This document shows, one piece after another, positions 1 to 9,528 of a stretch of DNA of 64,000 bases; within the stretch, counting starts at the first letter, position 1; each line of letters starts with the position of its first letter. Origin of the DNA: Nocardia brevicatena NBRC 12119 (GTDB lineage: Bacteria > Actinomycetota > Actinomycetes > Mycobacteriales > Mycobacteriaceae); contig NZ_BAFU01000091.1 of the NCBI RefSeq assembly GCF_000308495.1, positions 116,827 to 180,826 on the forward strand. The letters run 5' to 3'. The notes below the pieces were generated by a model, which saw nothing but the letters and a program-made list of their open reading frames with translations, made no database searches and was not told the DNA's origin. Position numbers and translations under genes: made by a program.

Positions 1-978
1 CTCGGTCTGGCCGAACACCGCGACATTGAACGCGCTCGGGAAGCAGTCGGCCATCGCCTTCAGCACGGTGTCCGAGGCGGGGGCGGCACCCCAGCTCAGC
101 GCCTGCAGCGCCAGTTTGCGCTGTTTCACGGTCGGCTCGTCACAGATGAGCTGCCACTGCGCGGGCACACAGAACGCGCTGGTGGCCTGTTCGGCCTCGA
201 CCGCGTCCAGGAACTCGGTGGCATTGAAGGCCCCCAGCGGGTGCAACACGGTCTTGTGCCCCAGCATGAACGCCGGCGCCAGGCTGCCGAGGCCGGCGAT
301 ATGGAACAGCGGCGAGGTGCAGAAGCCGACGGACTCGGCCTCGAGGGACAGCGCCCGGATACAGGTGAGGGCCTGGGCATTCATATTGTTGTAGGTCAGG
401 ATGGCGCCCTTGGGGCTTCCGGTGGTACCCGAGGTGTACATGATGAGGCAGGGGGTGTCCTCGGGGATATCCAGCGGGGTGTGCGGTCCGCCTTCTTCGG
501 CGATCGCGTCGTCGTAGCCGATAACACCGTCACCACTGGTCCCACCGATCACGAAGCAGGTCTCCAGTGTGGGCGCCTGCGCCTGGACGCCGATGGCCAG
601 CGGCTGCAGCATCGTATCGGTGACGATCGCCTTGGCACCGCTGTCGGCGACGATATAGGCGACCTCGGGCGGAGTGAGCCGGAAGTTGACCGGGACCGCG
701 ATCGCGCCGAGGGCGTTGATGCCGAAAACGGCCTCCAGGTATTCGGGGTAGTTGAGCGCCAGGATGAGCACCCGGTCCCCGAAGCCGACACCGCGCCGGG
801 CGAGCGCGTCGGCGAACTTCAGCGACCGCTCGTGCAGCTGCTTCCAGGTGGTGTCCTGTCCGCGGAACCGCAGCGCGACGGCATCGGCGCGCATCAGCGC
901 ATGGGTGGCAATCTGGTTGTTCCAGTGATTGCGCCGTGACCTCATCGGCTCGTCGAGCACTTGCGCTGGGATGGTCAT
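1..978 (-). CDS. AMP-dependent acyl-CoA synthetase/ligase, 3' part cut by window edge
   Basis: The first 326 codons of an ANL-superfamily adenylate-forming enzyme, which would activate a carboxylic acid (probably a fatty acid) with ATP and load it onto CoA. The protein begins MTIPAQVLDE. It carries the AMP-binding P-loop YTSGTTGSPKG near residue 180, and the region IPEDTPCLIM just before it is typical of FadD/long-chain ligases. The ATG at 976-978 has a GAGGAG ribosome binding site a few bases upstream. The reading frame is open to base 1, so the C-terminal domain with the hinge and catalytic lysine lies outside the window. It is divergent from the nitronate monooxygenase. Family assignment is firm; substrate is unknown. 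Confidence 0.9.
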   Translation of the reverse strand, partial: MTIPAQVLDEPMRSRRNHWNNQIATHALMRADAVALRFRGQDTTWKQLHERSLKFADALARRGVGFGDRVLILALNYPEYLEAVFGINALGAIAVPVNFRLTPPEVAYIVADSGAKAIVTDTMLQPLAIGVQAQAPTLETCFVIGGTSGDGVIGYDDAIAEEGGPHTPLDIPEDTPCLIMYTSGTTGSPKGAILTYNNMNAQALTCIRALSLEAESVGFCTSPLFHIAGLGSLAPAFMLGHKTVLHPLGAFNATEFLDAVEAEQATSAFCVPAQWQLICDEPTVKQRKLALQALSWGAAPASDTVLKAMADCFPSAFNVAVFGQTE

Positions 979-2289
<1,311 letters not shown>

Positions 2290-2300
2290 CCCGATATGAC

Positions 2301-2328
2301 AGGCGGTCCGCCGATCGGCGGACCGCCT
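2301..2328. terminator. Bidirectional terminator, perfect 28-bp palindrome
   Basis: AGGCGGTCCGCCGA is followed directly by its reverse complement, giving 14-bp arms with no fixed loop. It lies 11 bp after the nitronate monooxygenase stop and 5 bp before the end of the convergent MBL gene, which is the expected place for a shared intrinsic terminator. No U-tract is obvious, as is common in high-GC actinobacteria. Confidence 0.8.
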
Positions 2329-2333
2329 ACTCG

Positions 2334-3362
2334 TCAATATGCCGCCAGCGCCGCGACCGCGTCGTAATCGTGCGCGGCGACGACCTCGATACCGTCCGGC
2401 AGGGCATGCAACCGGTGGATGGTGTCGAACGCGGCATCCCGGTCGATATCGAAGATCTGCCCCGGCATGGGCGCCTTCTCCCGCAACAGTTCGATCTGGA
2501 GCCGGTTCCACACCGCGTCACCGGCCAGCAGTACCCGCCTGCCGTCATCGACCGCCAGCAGCACACCGATACTGCCCGGCGTATGTCCCGGCAGGTCCAC
2601 CAGCAATACCGAACCGTCGCCGAACAGGTCCAGACTGCGTGCGAACGTGAGCACCGGGGGACCGTCGAGTTCGAGTGTGTCGAACGAACGGCCCCGCAGC
2701 GGGGACCGCACCACACCGGCCGGGGCATGCGGACCGTCCATGGCCCAGCTCAGCTCGACGGCGGGCAGGCGAACCGATACCGAGTCGGGCAGTTCGTGCA
2801 GGCCGGAGACATGATCCCAGTGCAGGTGGGTGGGCAGCACGAAATCGATGGCGGCGAGATCGATATCCCGGGCCGCGAGCGCGTCGGACAGACCGAGCAC
2901 CGGTTTCTCCGGCGAGACCAGCAACGGAAGGGGAAACGGCAGGTCCGGGATCACCCGGCGGTGTACGTCCGCGCACAGCGCGGGGTCGACCAGGAAACGC
3001 GCTCGAGGATGCTCGACGAGGTAGGCGCCCATGGCCATGGGCAGTTCCCGCAGGCTGCGCACGCCCTCGGCGACAATGGTGGCGGGCGCAGCCATCCGGC
3101 CCTGCATGAGAACGGTCAACGCGACGGTCATCCGGGCCGGCGGTAGCGGCGCGGTCTCCAGCCGGGCCAACAGCGCGGTGTTCGGCCGGCGCGGCCGCAG
3201 CAGCCGCCCCGGAGTGGCCGCGACAGCCGCACAACAGCGCAGCAGAGTCAGCAGGGTGGGAGTTCGCCCGGTGCTGGTTTCGGCCACCAAGTCACCGTAG
3301 GCGACCGTGCGGGACGGTGGAAGCCCCATCCCGACGGCGTTTTCGAGCGGCCGCTCGGACAA
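2334..3362 (-). CDS. MBL-fold metallo-hydrolase
   Basis: A 342-aa metallo-beta-lactamase-fold protein. The zinc motif THLHWDH is near residues 173-179, followed by the GHTPGS loop (the third metal histidine), AGDAVW (bridging aspartate) and a C-terminal AAHDYD histidine, so all metal ligands appear present. The N-terminal 130 residues form an additional non-catalytic segment. The substrate cannot be told; relatives include lactonases and glyoxalase II-like enzymes. The longest frame starts with TTG at 3362; an ATG at 3329 (MGLPPSRT) is a good alternative and neither has a strong ribosome binding site. It is followed at about 200 bp distance by other minus-strand genes but is probably its own unit. 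Confidence 0.8.
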   Translation of the reverse strand: MSERPLENAVGMGLPPSRTVAYGDLVAETSTGRTPTLLTLLRCCAAVAATPGRLLRPRRPNTALLARLETAPLPPARMTVALTVLMQGRMAAPATIVAEGVRSLRELPMAMGAYLVEHPRARFLVDPALCADVHRRVIPDLPFPLPLLVSPEKPVLGLSDALAARDIDLAAIDFVLPTHLHWDHVSGLHELPDSVSVRLPAVELSWAMDGPHAPAGVVRSPLRGRSFDTLELDGPPVLTFARSLDLFGDGSVLLVDLPGHTPGSIGVLLAVDDGRRVLLAGDAVWNRLQIELLREKAPMPGQIFDIDRDAAFDTIHRLHALPDGIEVVAAHDYDAVAALAAY

Positions 3363-3566
3363 TAGGCCCGAGCGCGTCCGGCGGGATCCGGTCGGTGGTT
3401 ACGGGAAGCGTACGGGCGGAGGTCACGGGTGCCGAACGCTGGCTTCGTATCGGCCCGCCGATGACCCCACACCCTTGGACATCATCGCATGAATTCGCGG
3501 GACCTACGTCAATCGGGCTGCCCGAGGCGCCGGGTATACGGCAGCGGCCCGGTGTGCCCGGATATC

Positions 3567-3968
3567 TCAGCGATCGGTATGGCCGAGCAGCCGATCGGTT
3601 TCCCGACGCTCACGTTTGGTGGGACGACCGGAACCGCGATCACGGCGAGGCATGGACGCGAGAATCTCGCGAGGCGGCGGTGGCGGGCTGCGATCGATCA
3701 AGCACTGGGCGGCGATCGGAGCACCTACCCGTTTGGTGATGATGCGCTCGACGGTCACGATACGTTCGATACCGCCGGTTCGGATACGGACCTCGTCCCC
3801 GGGATGTACGGGTTGAGCCGGTTTCGCCGTGACACCGTTGACACGAACATGGCCGCCTCGGCAGGCCGCCGAGGCGGCGGAGCGGGTCTTGAACAGCCGC
3901 ACGGCCCACGTCCAGGAATCGACGCGGGCCTGTGTGGCAGTATTCGGATCGGATTCGGCTCGGGCCAC
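3567..3968 (-). CDS. S4-domain RNA-binding protein (Hsp15-like)
   Basis: A 133-aa protein with an S4 fold: residues 15-60 read RVDSWTWAVRLFKTRSAAS...CRGGHVRVNG, the usual alpha-L motif, then VHPGDEVRIR. The C-terminus is basic (RRDRGSGRPTKRERRE). Hsp15-type proteins bind 50S subunits carrying stalled nascent chains; this role is inferred from the family. It starts with GTG only 3 bp after the stop of the NlpC/P60 gene upstream, so it is probably co-transcribed and translationally coupled; no strong ribosome binding site of its own is visible. Confidence 0.8.
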   Translation of the reverse strand: MARAESDPNTATQARVDSWTWAVRLFKTRSAASAACRGGHVRVNGVTAKPAQPVHPGDEVRIRTGGIERIVTVERIITKRVGAPIAAQCLIDRSPPPPPREILASMPRRDRGSGRPTKRERRETDRLLGHTDR

Positions 3969-3971
3969 TCT

Positions 3972-4610
3972 TTACACGATACGACGTGCGGTGACCACTT
4001 CGTCCGGGGAGAGGTTGGTGTAGGTCACCGGCTGACCGGACTGCACGGCGTTCAACAGTTTGCCGTCACCGGCGTAGATACCCACGTGACCGCCTCCGTT
4101 GGTCACGACGATATCGCCGGGCTTCAGATTCTGGAAGGCGATCGGTGCGCCGACATGGGACTGCTCGAAGCTGGTGCGGGGCAGTTCGACCCCGGCCTGC
4201 CGGAAGGCCCACTGGACCAGGCCGGAGCAGTCGAAGTTGTGCGGACCCGCGGCGCCCCAGGAATACATTGCGCCGACCTTGGTCTTGGCGGCATCGAGGG
4301 CGATATCACCGGCGGTGTTGTGCGTCGGCGGAGCGAAGTTGGGGGGAACGAAGTCCGGCAGTTCGAAGGCCGGAGCAGGAGCGTTCAGGGTCTGCTGCAA
4401 CTGCTCGTTGAGGTCGTCGGCCTGCTGCTGGAACTGATCGGGAACCTCGACATCGAACTTACCGATACCGGGAATATCAATGGTGGTGGTCGCCGCCATC
4501 GCCGGAATAGCGGGCATGGCGCCGGTCGTTGCTGCTACAGCGCCCATGACAAGCGCACCCCTGACGGAATTCGGCAACCGAGATTCCCGCTGTAAGCTGT
4601 GTTTACCCAC
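3972..4610 (-). CDS. Secreted NlpC/P60 peptidoglycan endopeptidase
   Basis: A 212-aa secreted cysteine peptidase expected to cut stem peptides of peptidoglycan between D-glutamate and diaminopimelate. From the chosen GTG start at 4610 the N-terminus is a clear signal peptide: basic start, then a hydrophobic run ending near PAMA-ATTT. A short linker with a QQQADDLNEQLQQ coiled segment follows, then the catalytic domain with cysteine in FDCSGLVQW near residue 128 and histidine in GGHVGIYAG near 172. GGAG lies 11 bases before the GTG. The longer frame to 4676 would put arginine-rich residues before the signal peptide and is less likely. RipB/RipD-type proteins of mycobacteria are the closest known group. 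It sits upstream of, and probably in an operon with, the S4 gene. Confidence 0.87.
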   Translation of the reverse strand: MGKHSLQRESRLPNSVRGALVMGAVAATTGAMPAIPAMAATTTIDIPGIGKFDVEVPDQFQQQADDLNEQLQQTLNAPAPAFELPDFVPPNFAPPTHNTAGDIALDAAKTKVGAMYSWGAAGPHNFDCSGLVQWAFRQAGVELPRTSFEQSHVGAPIAFQNLKPGDIVVTNGGGHVGIYAGDGKLLNAVQSGQPVTYTNLSPDEVVTARRIV

Positions 4611-4988
4611 CGCGCTGCGTCTCCGATCTACTGCTCTCCCACCTGAACCGATCGCTGCACGATGCGGGGGCCGCAACGGCCGGTTCGAGCGGTGACCCAG
4701 TGGCGCCGCCTCACTTTCAAAGCGACTGACTCCGCTAAGTCACAAGGAGATTACGATGCCCGCGCCGGGTTGTCCAGCCGGGGAGGCGGAAACTTCGCGT
4801 GAAGTGCACTAATGAGACAGATAGCTTGGGAGAGCATGAGTTCGGGCGGGTGCCCGCAGATCACGAAGCGGTATCAACGCCCAAAAGCCCAGGTTGTCCC
4901 CTTATATCTCCGATATGGCCCGGATGCGCCGGTCTCGGACGCCGCGACACGTATGCCACGCCGCGCACGGCCATCTCCTCCGATATCC
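4611..4988. other. Leader region of the NlpC/P60 gene and intergenic DNA
   Basis: 378 bp between the start of the NlpC/P60 gene and the end of the next minus-strand gene. It contains a small dyad TGACT-N6-AGTCA at about 4722-4737, and on the plus strand a tiny 18-codon frame (4756-4812) behind AAGGAG that I do not trust as a gene. In some actinobacteria such hydrolase genes carry a c-di-AMP riboswitch; I could not match its conserved core here. Confidence 0.4.
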
Positions 4989-5285
4989 TCAGCCCATATT
5001 GCTCGCGGCATCGTCGATACCAGGTGGACCGGCCGAGCGCCTGGCGAGTTCCGCCTCCAACTCGGTAATCCGGCGGCGCGCGTCCCCGAGTGCGACCTCG
5101 AGCTGCCCGAGTGCCATGACCAGCGGACCCACCGCCAGATCGGCGATCAGCTGCGGATCGTCGTAACCGTGGCGGACGGCGTGCAGGATATTGTCCCGGA
5201 TGCGGGTCGCCACAAGTGCACCGGGCGGCACCTCCCAGGATTCGACGACCTCGGCTGTCGTGGTCGGCGCGGACTCATCCGACAT
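4989..5285 (-). CDS. Small acidic hypothetical protein with C-terminal coiled coil
   Basis: A 98-aa protein I do not recognise. The chosen ATG at 5285 (MSDESAPTTT) has GGAG upstream at good spacing; a longer frame adds only five residues. The middle (PPGALVATRIRDNILHAVRHGYDDP) looks folded, and residues about 60-88 form a heptad-like helix ending ITELEAELARR, so it may dimerise. It is divergent from the AAA ATPase gene with 150 bp between them, so the two could share regulation, but no functional link is proven. Confidence 0.6.
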   Translation of the reverse strand: MSDESAPTTTAEVVESWEVPPGALVATRIRDNILHAVRHGYDDPQLIADLAVGPLVMALGQLEVALGDARRRITELEAELARRSAGPPGIDDAASNMG

Positions 5286-5377
5286 AAACCACCACTCCAA
5301 TCCTCGCCGGAGCTGATTGCGACCAGCATAGGCCTTGCGATCGAGGCACCGATGCCCTGTACGGACCGATAGCCGTA

Positions 5378-5395
5378 TCTAGAACATCGTCTAGA
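5378..5395. promoter_or_regulatory. Paired TCTAGA sites upstream of AAA ATPase
   Basis: TCTAGA-N6-TCTAGA lies 40 bp before the ATPase start codon. Because TCTAGA is itself a palindrome, the 18 bp reads as both a direct and an inverted repeat, a typical operator shape. The CTAGA motif recurs in the large palindrome downstream of the same gene. Regulatory function is inferred. Confidence 0.4.
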
Positions 5396-5435
5396 GTCCC
5401 GCAGATTTCGGTATGGAGCACTACGGTGTCGGGGT

Positions 5436-6617
5436 ATGGACCCCGTGCGCAATCCGTATGCCCCCGGCGCCGGACAACGCCCGCCCGAACTGGCCGGACG
5501 CGACAAACAGCTCACCGCCTTCGATATCGTCCTGGAACGGGTCGCGCGCGGACGCCCGGAGCGCAGCGTCATGCTCACCGGGCTGCGCGGCGTCGGAAAG
5601 ACGGTCCTGCTCAACCAACTTCGCTCCGCGGCGGTCTCCCATGGCTGGGGCACCGGCAAGATCGAGGCGCGCCCCGATCAGGATCTGCGGCGTCCACTGG
5701 CCTCGGCACTGCACATGGCGGCCCGAGCCCTCGCGAAGGCACACCGCAATCCCGAACGCGTGGATGATTTCCTCGGCATTCTCAAGGCTTTCGCCCTGCG
5801 CGCCACTGCCGGCAAGAGCATGCGGGAACGCTGGCAGCCCGGTATCGATGTGCCTGCGGTGACCGGACGGGCCGACTCCGGCGATATCGAGATCGATCTG
5901 GTGGAACTGCTGATGGAGGCCGCCGCGCTGGCGGGCGATATCGGGGTGGGTATCGCGATCTTCATCGATGAAATGCAGGACCTCGGACCCGCCGATATCT
6001 CGGCGATCTGCGGCGCCTGCCACGAACTGAGCCAGGACGCCGCGCCGCTGATCGTGGTGGGAGCCGGCCTGCCCCACCTTCCCGCGATGCTCTCGGCCTC
6101 GAAAAGCTGTTCCGAGCGCCTGTTCGGCTATCACCGCATCGATCGACTGGACCGGGAGGCGGCGGATCAGGCGCTGATCGCGCCGGCCGAACGGGAGGAC
6201 GTGAAGTTCTCCGACGAGGCACTGGAGGCGCTGTACCGGAAGGCGGACGGCTACCCGTATTTCGTTCAGGCATACGGCAAGGCCACCTGGGACCAGGCTC
6301 CCGCCACCCCCATCACCGCCGAGGATGTGGCGGTGGCCGCGCCGACCGCCGAGGAGGAACTGGCGGTCGGGTTCTTCGGCTCGCGCTACGAGCGCGCCAC
6401 CCCGGCCGAACGGGAGTACATGCGAGCGATGGCCGACCTCGCCGGCGACGACGGCCCGGTGTCGACGGCCGCGGTGGCGCGCGAACTGGGCCGCAAACCG
6501 GCGTCGTTGTCGCCTGCGCGGGACGGTTTGATCAAGAAGGGCCTGATCTACTCCGCCGAACGGGGGACCATCGGCTTCACCGTGCCCCACTTCGGCCGCT
6601 ATCTGCGCAGCGTATGA
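5436..6617 (+). CDS. AAA ATPase with C-terminal winged-helix-like region
   Basis: A 393-aa ATPase of the ORC/Cdc6-like AAA_16 type. Walker A GLRGVGKT is at residues 49-56 and Walker B IFIDEMQD at about 174-181; a sensor-like VVGAGLPHLP follows, and the C-terminal 90 residues (REYMRAMADLAG...STAAVARELGRKPASLSPARDGLIKKGLIY) look like a winged helix. Similar stand-alone ATPases are common in Nocardia and mycobacteria, often with no known role. ATG start at MDPVRNPYAP; no strong ribosome binding site. It stands alone, divergent from the 98-aa gene, with unusual CTAGA palindromes on both sides. Confidence 0.82.
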   Translation: MDPVRNPYAPGAGQRPPELAGRDKQLTAFDIVLERVARGRPERSVMLTGLRGVGKTVLLNQLRSAAVSHGWGTGKIEARPDQDLRRPLASALHMAARALAKAHRNPERVDDFLGILKAFALRATAGKSMRERWQPGIDVPAVTGRADSGDIEIDLVELLMEAAALAGDIGVGIAIFIDEMQDLGPADISAICGACHELSQDAAPLIVVGAGLPHLPAMLSASKSCSERLFGYHRIDRLDREAADQALIAPAEREDVKFSDEALEALYRKADGYPYFVQAYGKATWDQAPATPITAEDVAVAAPTAEEELAVGFFGSRYERATPAEREYMRAMADLAGDDGPVSTAAVARELGRKPASLSPARDGLIKKGLIYSAERGTIGFTVPHFGRYLRSV

Positions 6618-6786
6618 CCACCTATACCGCGAGACCACGAATCTCTCGGCGTTTATTGCGGATCCGCTGGACAGCGGAATAGCTCGCCGAAAGGCCGGCA
6701 GTCAGCTTTCAACAGCGGAATCCGACGAACTCCAGGCCTGACGCTCGAATACCCGATACTTCACCACCCGGCTCGGCGGCGAGCTC

Positions 6787-6828
6787 TCTCTACCTATATC
6801 TAGGATAAATTCTAGATATAGGTAGAGA
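6787..6828. repeat. Large AT-rich inverted repeat
   Basis: Two perfect 17-bp arms (TCTCTACCTATATCTAG at 6787-6803 and its reverse complement at 6812-6828) with an 8-bp AT spacer. It lies 170 bp after the ATPase stop and just before a decayed hydrolase gene. It is too AT-rich and far from the gene to be a standard terminator here, and resembles a regulator operator or a relic of an insertion event. It shares CTAGA with the site at 5378-5395. Confidence 0.75.
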
Positions 6829-7048
6829 AGCCTGAGGATGCTTCGCCCTCGCACCGCCCCGACCACACACCTCCGCCGCGCAATGTGTCCACAACGAGCG
6901 AAGCCCCCGGTTAACGGCACCTCGGCCCCCACCGAAAACCGGACACACGCACCATCCACCGCGTCGACCGGAAAGCGGGAAGCCCAGATGTCGACCACAC
7001 GCGGCCGGACACCGGTCCACCGTCCGACCGTGCCCGCCCGAAGCGCGG

Positions 7049-7912
7049 GTGGAGATACGTGGAGCGCGCATCCGGATCGCCACCGCACCGTGCGCACCGA
7101 CGACGGCGTCCCGCCCGCTATCCGCGTCACCGGCCCCCGACGAGGCACCGCCAACTGTGGTCTTCGTCCATGGCCACTGCCTGCACACCGAATCGTGGAG
7201 GCATCTGCGCGAGCGGCTGCTCGACCGCTGGGACTGCGCACCCAGGATGGTGTGACGGCGCCTCCGGCGCCGCCGATCCGGCCACCTACACCATCGACCA
7301 ACCAGGCCACGACCTGGACGCAGTGGCACCACAGGGCCCGGTGGTCCTGGTCGGGCACTCGATGGGAGCCATGGCGGTGCCGGCCTATGCCCGGCTGTTC
7401 CCGGCGTCCGGGTGGTGCGGCTCACCCGACTCGGTCTCGGACGGCTACCGAATCGATATGCCACGAATTCGCTGCATATCGCGGTGCGCCGGGCACCGTG
7501 GTTTCTCCGGGCATCCAGAAGACCGACCGGCAGAACCCTCGAATCTATCGCGTCCAAGGCCGATCCTCGCGGCGAAACCGTGCGCGGCCTACTCCGCCGA
7601 GCATGGACGCCCTCGTCGCGGCCATGCGAAACGAGACCGACCTGCCCACCATGACCGGTTTCCCGGCCTCTCTGATCACCTTCGACGAGACCGCATCGCC
7701 TCGGCGCCGTTCCCGCGCCGGCGCCGGCCGGCTCCGCGGACATCATGATCCCGTTCGCGCATTCGGTCATCTCGGCCCCCAACGCACCGAAGCCCAGGTG
7801 GTGCGATTGGAAGGCGCAGGTCACAGCGTGATCGTCGAACGCGCGGAGGAGGCCGCCCATTCGATCGCCGGGCTCGTCGAACGCGCCGTCGGCAAAGCGT
7901 TCGGTGCGGGTG
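7049..7912 (+). pseudogene. Decayed alpha/beta hydrolase
   Basis: Pieces of one alpha/beta hydrolase appear in order but in different frames. Frame 2 has PPTVVFVHGHCLHTESW (oxyanion HG motif) at about 7145-7250. A second frame has YTIDQPGHDLDAV then VVLVGHSMGAMAVPAYARLFP (nucleophile elbow GHSMG) at about 7280-7405. Frame 2 resumes with YATNSLHIAVRRAPWFLRAS at about 7412-7590. A further frame has MDALVAAMRNETDLP at about 7600-7690, and the last part VVRLEGAGHSVIVERAEEA, with the catalytic histidine, is at about 7800-7905. At least four frame changes and several stops are needed, so it cannot make a working enzyme. Boundaries are approximate. Confidence 0.8.
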
Positions 7913-8117
7913 CGGGCACGTTCGTAGCGCAGGCGCGCCAGAGCGTGGTGGCCTGGAATCCGATCGATCGTCACCGTCCCACGAGCCCGAACGGAGATTT
8001 TGACGTACTGTGTTGTAGATCACCTTGTGCGGTCGATCACACAACACGCCGCCGGATCGGCAACGCGGCCGAGGCGGCACCCGAACCGACGACCGGACAT
8101 GAACCCAGGAGGTATCG

Positions 8118-8405
8118 ATGACACGCAGCGACTTCGCGGAACTCCGGTATGCCGTCGGCCAACTCCGGCAGTCCATCGACGTGCTGCGCGCCCATTACGG
8201 GGATGCCGGCCCGGTGCGGCGGCTGGAGAACGATCTGGAACGACTCCTCATCGACACGCAGGAACTCGAGCAGAGCCCACCGCCGATGGTGCCGAAACGC
8301 GGGCAGGAGACCATCTACGTTCCGGACAGCAAGTCCGACGAAGCGGCCTGGATGGGCGCACAGGACGAAGGGCTGGGCTTCCACTCGCGCCCGCGCACCA
8401 TCTGA
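8118..8405 (+). CDS. Conserved hypothetical protein upstream of sdh1 operon
   Basis: A 95-aa soluble protein. Its start is well set by AGGAGGTATCG before ATG. The N-terminal half (FAELRYAVGQLRQSIDVLRAHYGDAGPVRRLENDLERLLID) is helical with heptad-like spacing; the C-terminal half (KRGQETIYVPDS...DEAAWMGAQDEGLGF) is more open. Mycobacteria carry a small conserved gene of similar length (Rv0250c) directly upstream of the same succinate dehydrogenase cluster, so by gene order this is probably its counterpart; I have not aligned the two. A hairpin separates it from sdhC, so it may be independently terminated. Function unknown. Confidence 0.75.
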   Translation: MTRSDFAELRYAVGQLRQSIDVLRAHYGDAGPVRRLENDLERLLIDTQELEQSPPPMVPKRGQETIYVPDSKSDEAAWMGAQDEGLGFHSRPRTI

Positions 8406-8439
8406 CACCCCTCCGATCCCGCTCGCCGCAGCGGGGGAC

Positions 8440-8476
8440 AGTGGCCGGACTCGCCCGCACGGCGACTCCGGCCACT
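8440..8476 (+). terminator. Hairpin after the 95-aa gene
   Basis: AGTGGCCGGACTCGCC and a matching arm (one mismatch in 16 bp) around a 5-base loop, 35 bp after the stop. A second smaller CCCGCT/AGCGGG stem sits just upstream. It probably ends the 95-aa gene transcript, or attenuates read-through into sdhCAB. Confidence 0.65.
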
Positions 8477-8638
8477 CGTGTTTGCGGTGGATTCACCCGC
8501 GGCCACACGCGCAGGCCCGTCGAGCGAATGTGGCGCAAATCACGCCCCTCGGCGACGGGTGGGATTGGCGAGACCCTGCTCGTTCGATAGCGGGCGTGTC
8601 GTATGGTGCTCAGCATCACATTCGATCGGGAGGTATCC

Positions 8639-8680
8639 ATGACCACCCGCAGCGCGGATGAGCGAGGCAGCGACCGATGA
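8639..8680 (+). CDS. Leader peptide MTTRSADERGSDR coupled to sdhC
   Basis: A 13-codon frame behind a strong ribosome binding site (GGGAGG, 5 bases before ATG). Its TGA stop overlaps the sdhC ATG as ATGA. The sdhC start has no strong site of its own, so ribosomes finishing the leader probably reinitiate on sdhC. The peptide has no codon run that would point to amino-acid attenuation. Confidence 0.55.
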   Translation: MTTRSADERGSDR

Positions 8681-9513
8681 ACGCCGCAACGACAACCGCC
8701 GCCCCGGAAGAAGCGGGAACCGGCGTATTCAGCAGGACCAGGGCACGGATCTCGGCGCGCACCTTACGCACCGACCGCTGGTGGGTTCCCCCACTGATCA
8801 CCGTCATCGGACTGGCGGCATTCGTCGTCTACGCGACGATCAGGTCCTATGTCCGCACGGCGTACTGGGTGCCCGAGTACCACTACCTGACGCCGTTCTA
8901 CTCCCCCTGTCTGAGCACGTCCTGCGTGGCGGGATCGAGTCATTTCGGCACTCCGTTCGGCGACCTGCCCGCAATCCTGCCCCTCGGATTCGTCGTGCTG
9001 CCGTTCCTGCTCGGGTTCCGGCTCACCTGCTACTACTACCGCAAGGCCTACTACCGCTCGGTGTGGCTCTCGCCGCCCGCCTGCGCGGTCGCCGAGCCGC
9101 ACGGTCGGTACACCGGCGAGACGCGGCTGCCGCTGATCATCCAGAACGTGCACCGCTACTTCTTCTACATCGCGGTGGTCGTCTCGCTGATCAACACCTA
9201 TGACGCGATCGGCTCCTTCCACGGCGCGTCCGGCGGTTTCGGGATAGGGCTCGGCAGTCTCGTCCTGACCGGCAATGTGATCATGCTGTGGGCCTACACC
9301 CTGTCGTGCCATTCGTGCCGGCATATCGCGGGTGGACGCCTCAAACACTTCTCCGCGCACCCGGTGCGCTACTGGTTCTGGACCCAGGTCTCCACACTGA
9401 ACACCCGGCATATGGCCCTGGCCTGGATCACGCTCGGCACGCTGGTGCTCACCGACTTCTACGTCATGTTGGTGTCCAGTGGCACGATTTCCGATCTTCG
9501 CTTCATCGACTGA
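8677..9513 (+). CDS. sdhC: Succinate dehydrogenase (Sdh1 type) membrane subunit
   Basis: A 278-aa integral membrane subunit that anchors the dehydrogenase and passes electrons to menaquinone. About five transmembrane segments are visible (residues about 35-55, 100-120, 160-180, 190-212, 245-265). Cysteine/histidine-rich loops (YYSPCLSTSCV-like region near 75; LSCHSCRHIAGG near 210) and FYIAVVVSLINTYDAI are typical of the Rv0249c group. Length and gene order (C, A, B with one membrane subunit) match mycobacterial Sdh1. The ATG is chosen because it overlaps the leader peptide stop; sdhA follows 15 bp later, so the genes form one operon. Confidence 0.88.
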   Translation: MNAATTTAAPEEAGTGVFSRTRARISARTLRTDRWWVPPLITVIGLAAFVVYATIRSYVRTAYWVPEYHYLTPFYSPCLSTSCVAGSSHFGTPFGDLPAILPLGFVVLPFLLGFRLTCYYYRKAYYRSVWLSPPACAVAEPHGRYTGETRLPLIIQNVHRYFFYIAVVVSLINTYDAIGSFHGASGGFGIGLGSLVLTGNVIMLWAYTLSCHSCRHIAGGRLKHFSAHPVRYWFWTQVSTLNTRHMALAWITLGTLVLTDFYVMLVSSGTISDLRFID

Positions 9514-9528
9514 GGAGTTTGCACGGCT

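Noticed and set aside
4756-4812. 18-codon plus-strand frame behind AAGGAG
   Set aside because: Too short, no recognisable sequence, and it lies in the leader of an oppositely oriented gene.
4611-4988. c-di-AMP riboswitch upstream of the NlpC/P60 gene
   Set aside because: I could not find the conserved core sequence; only short unrelated dyads are visible.
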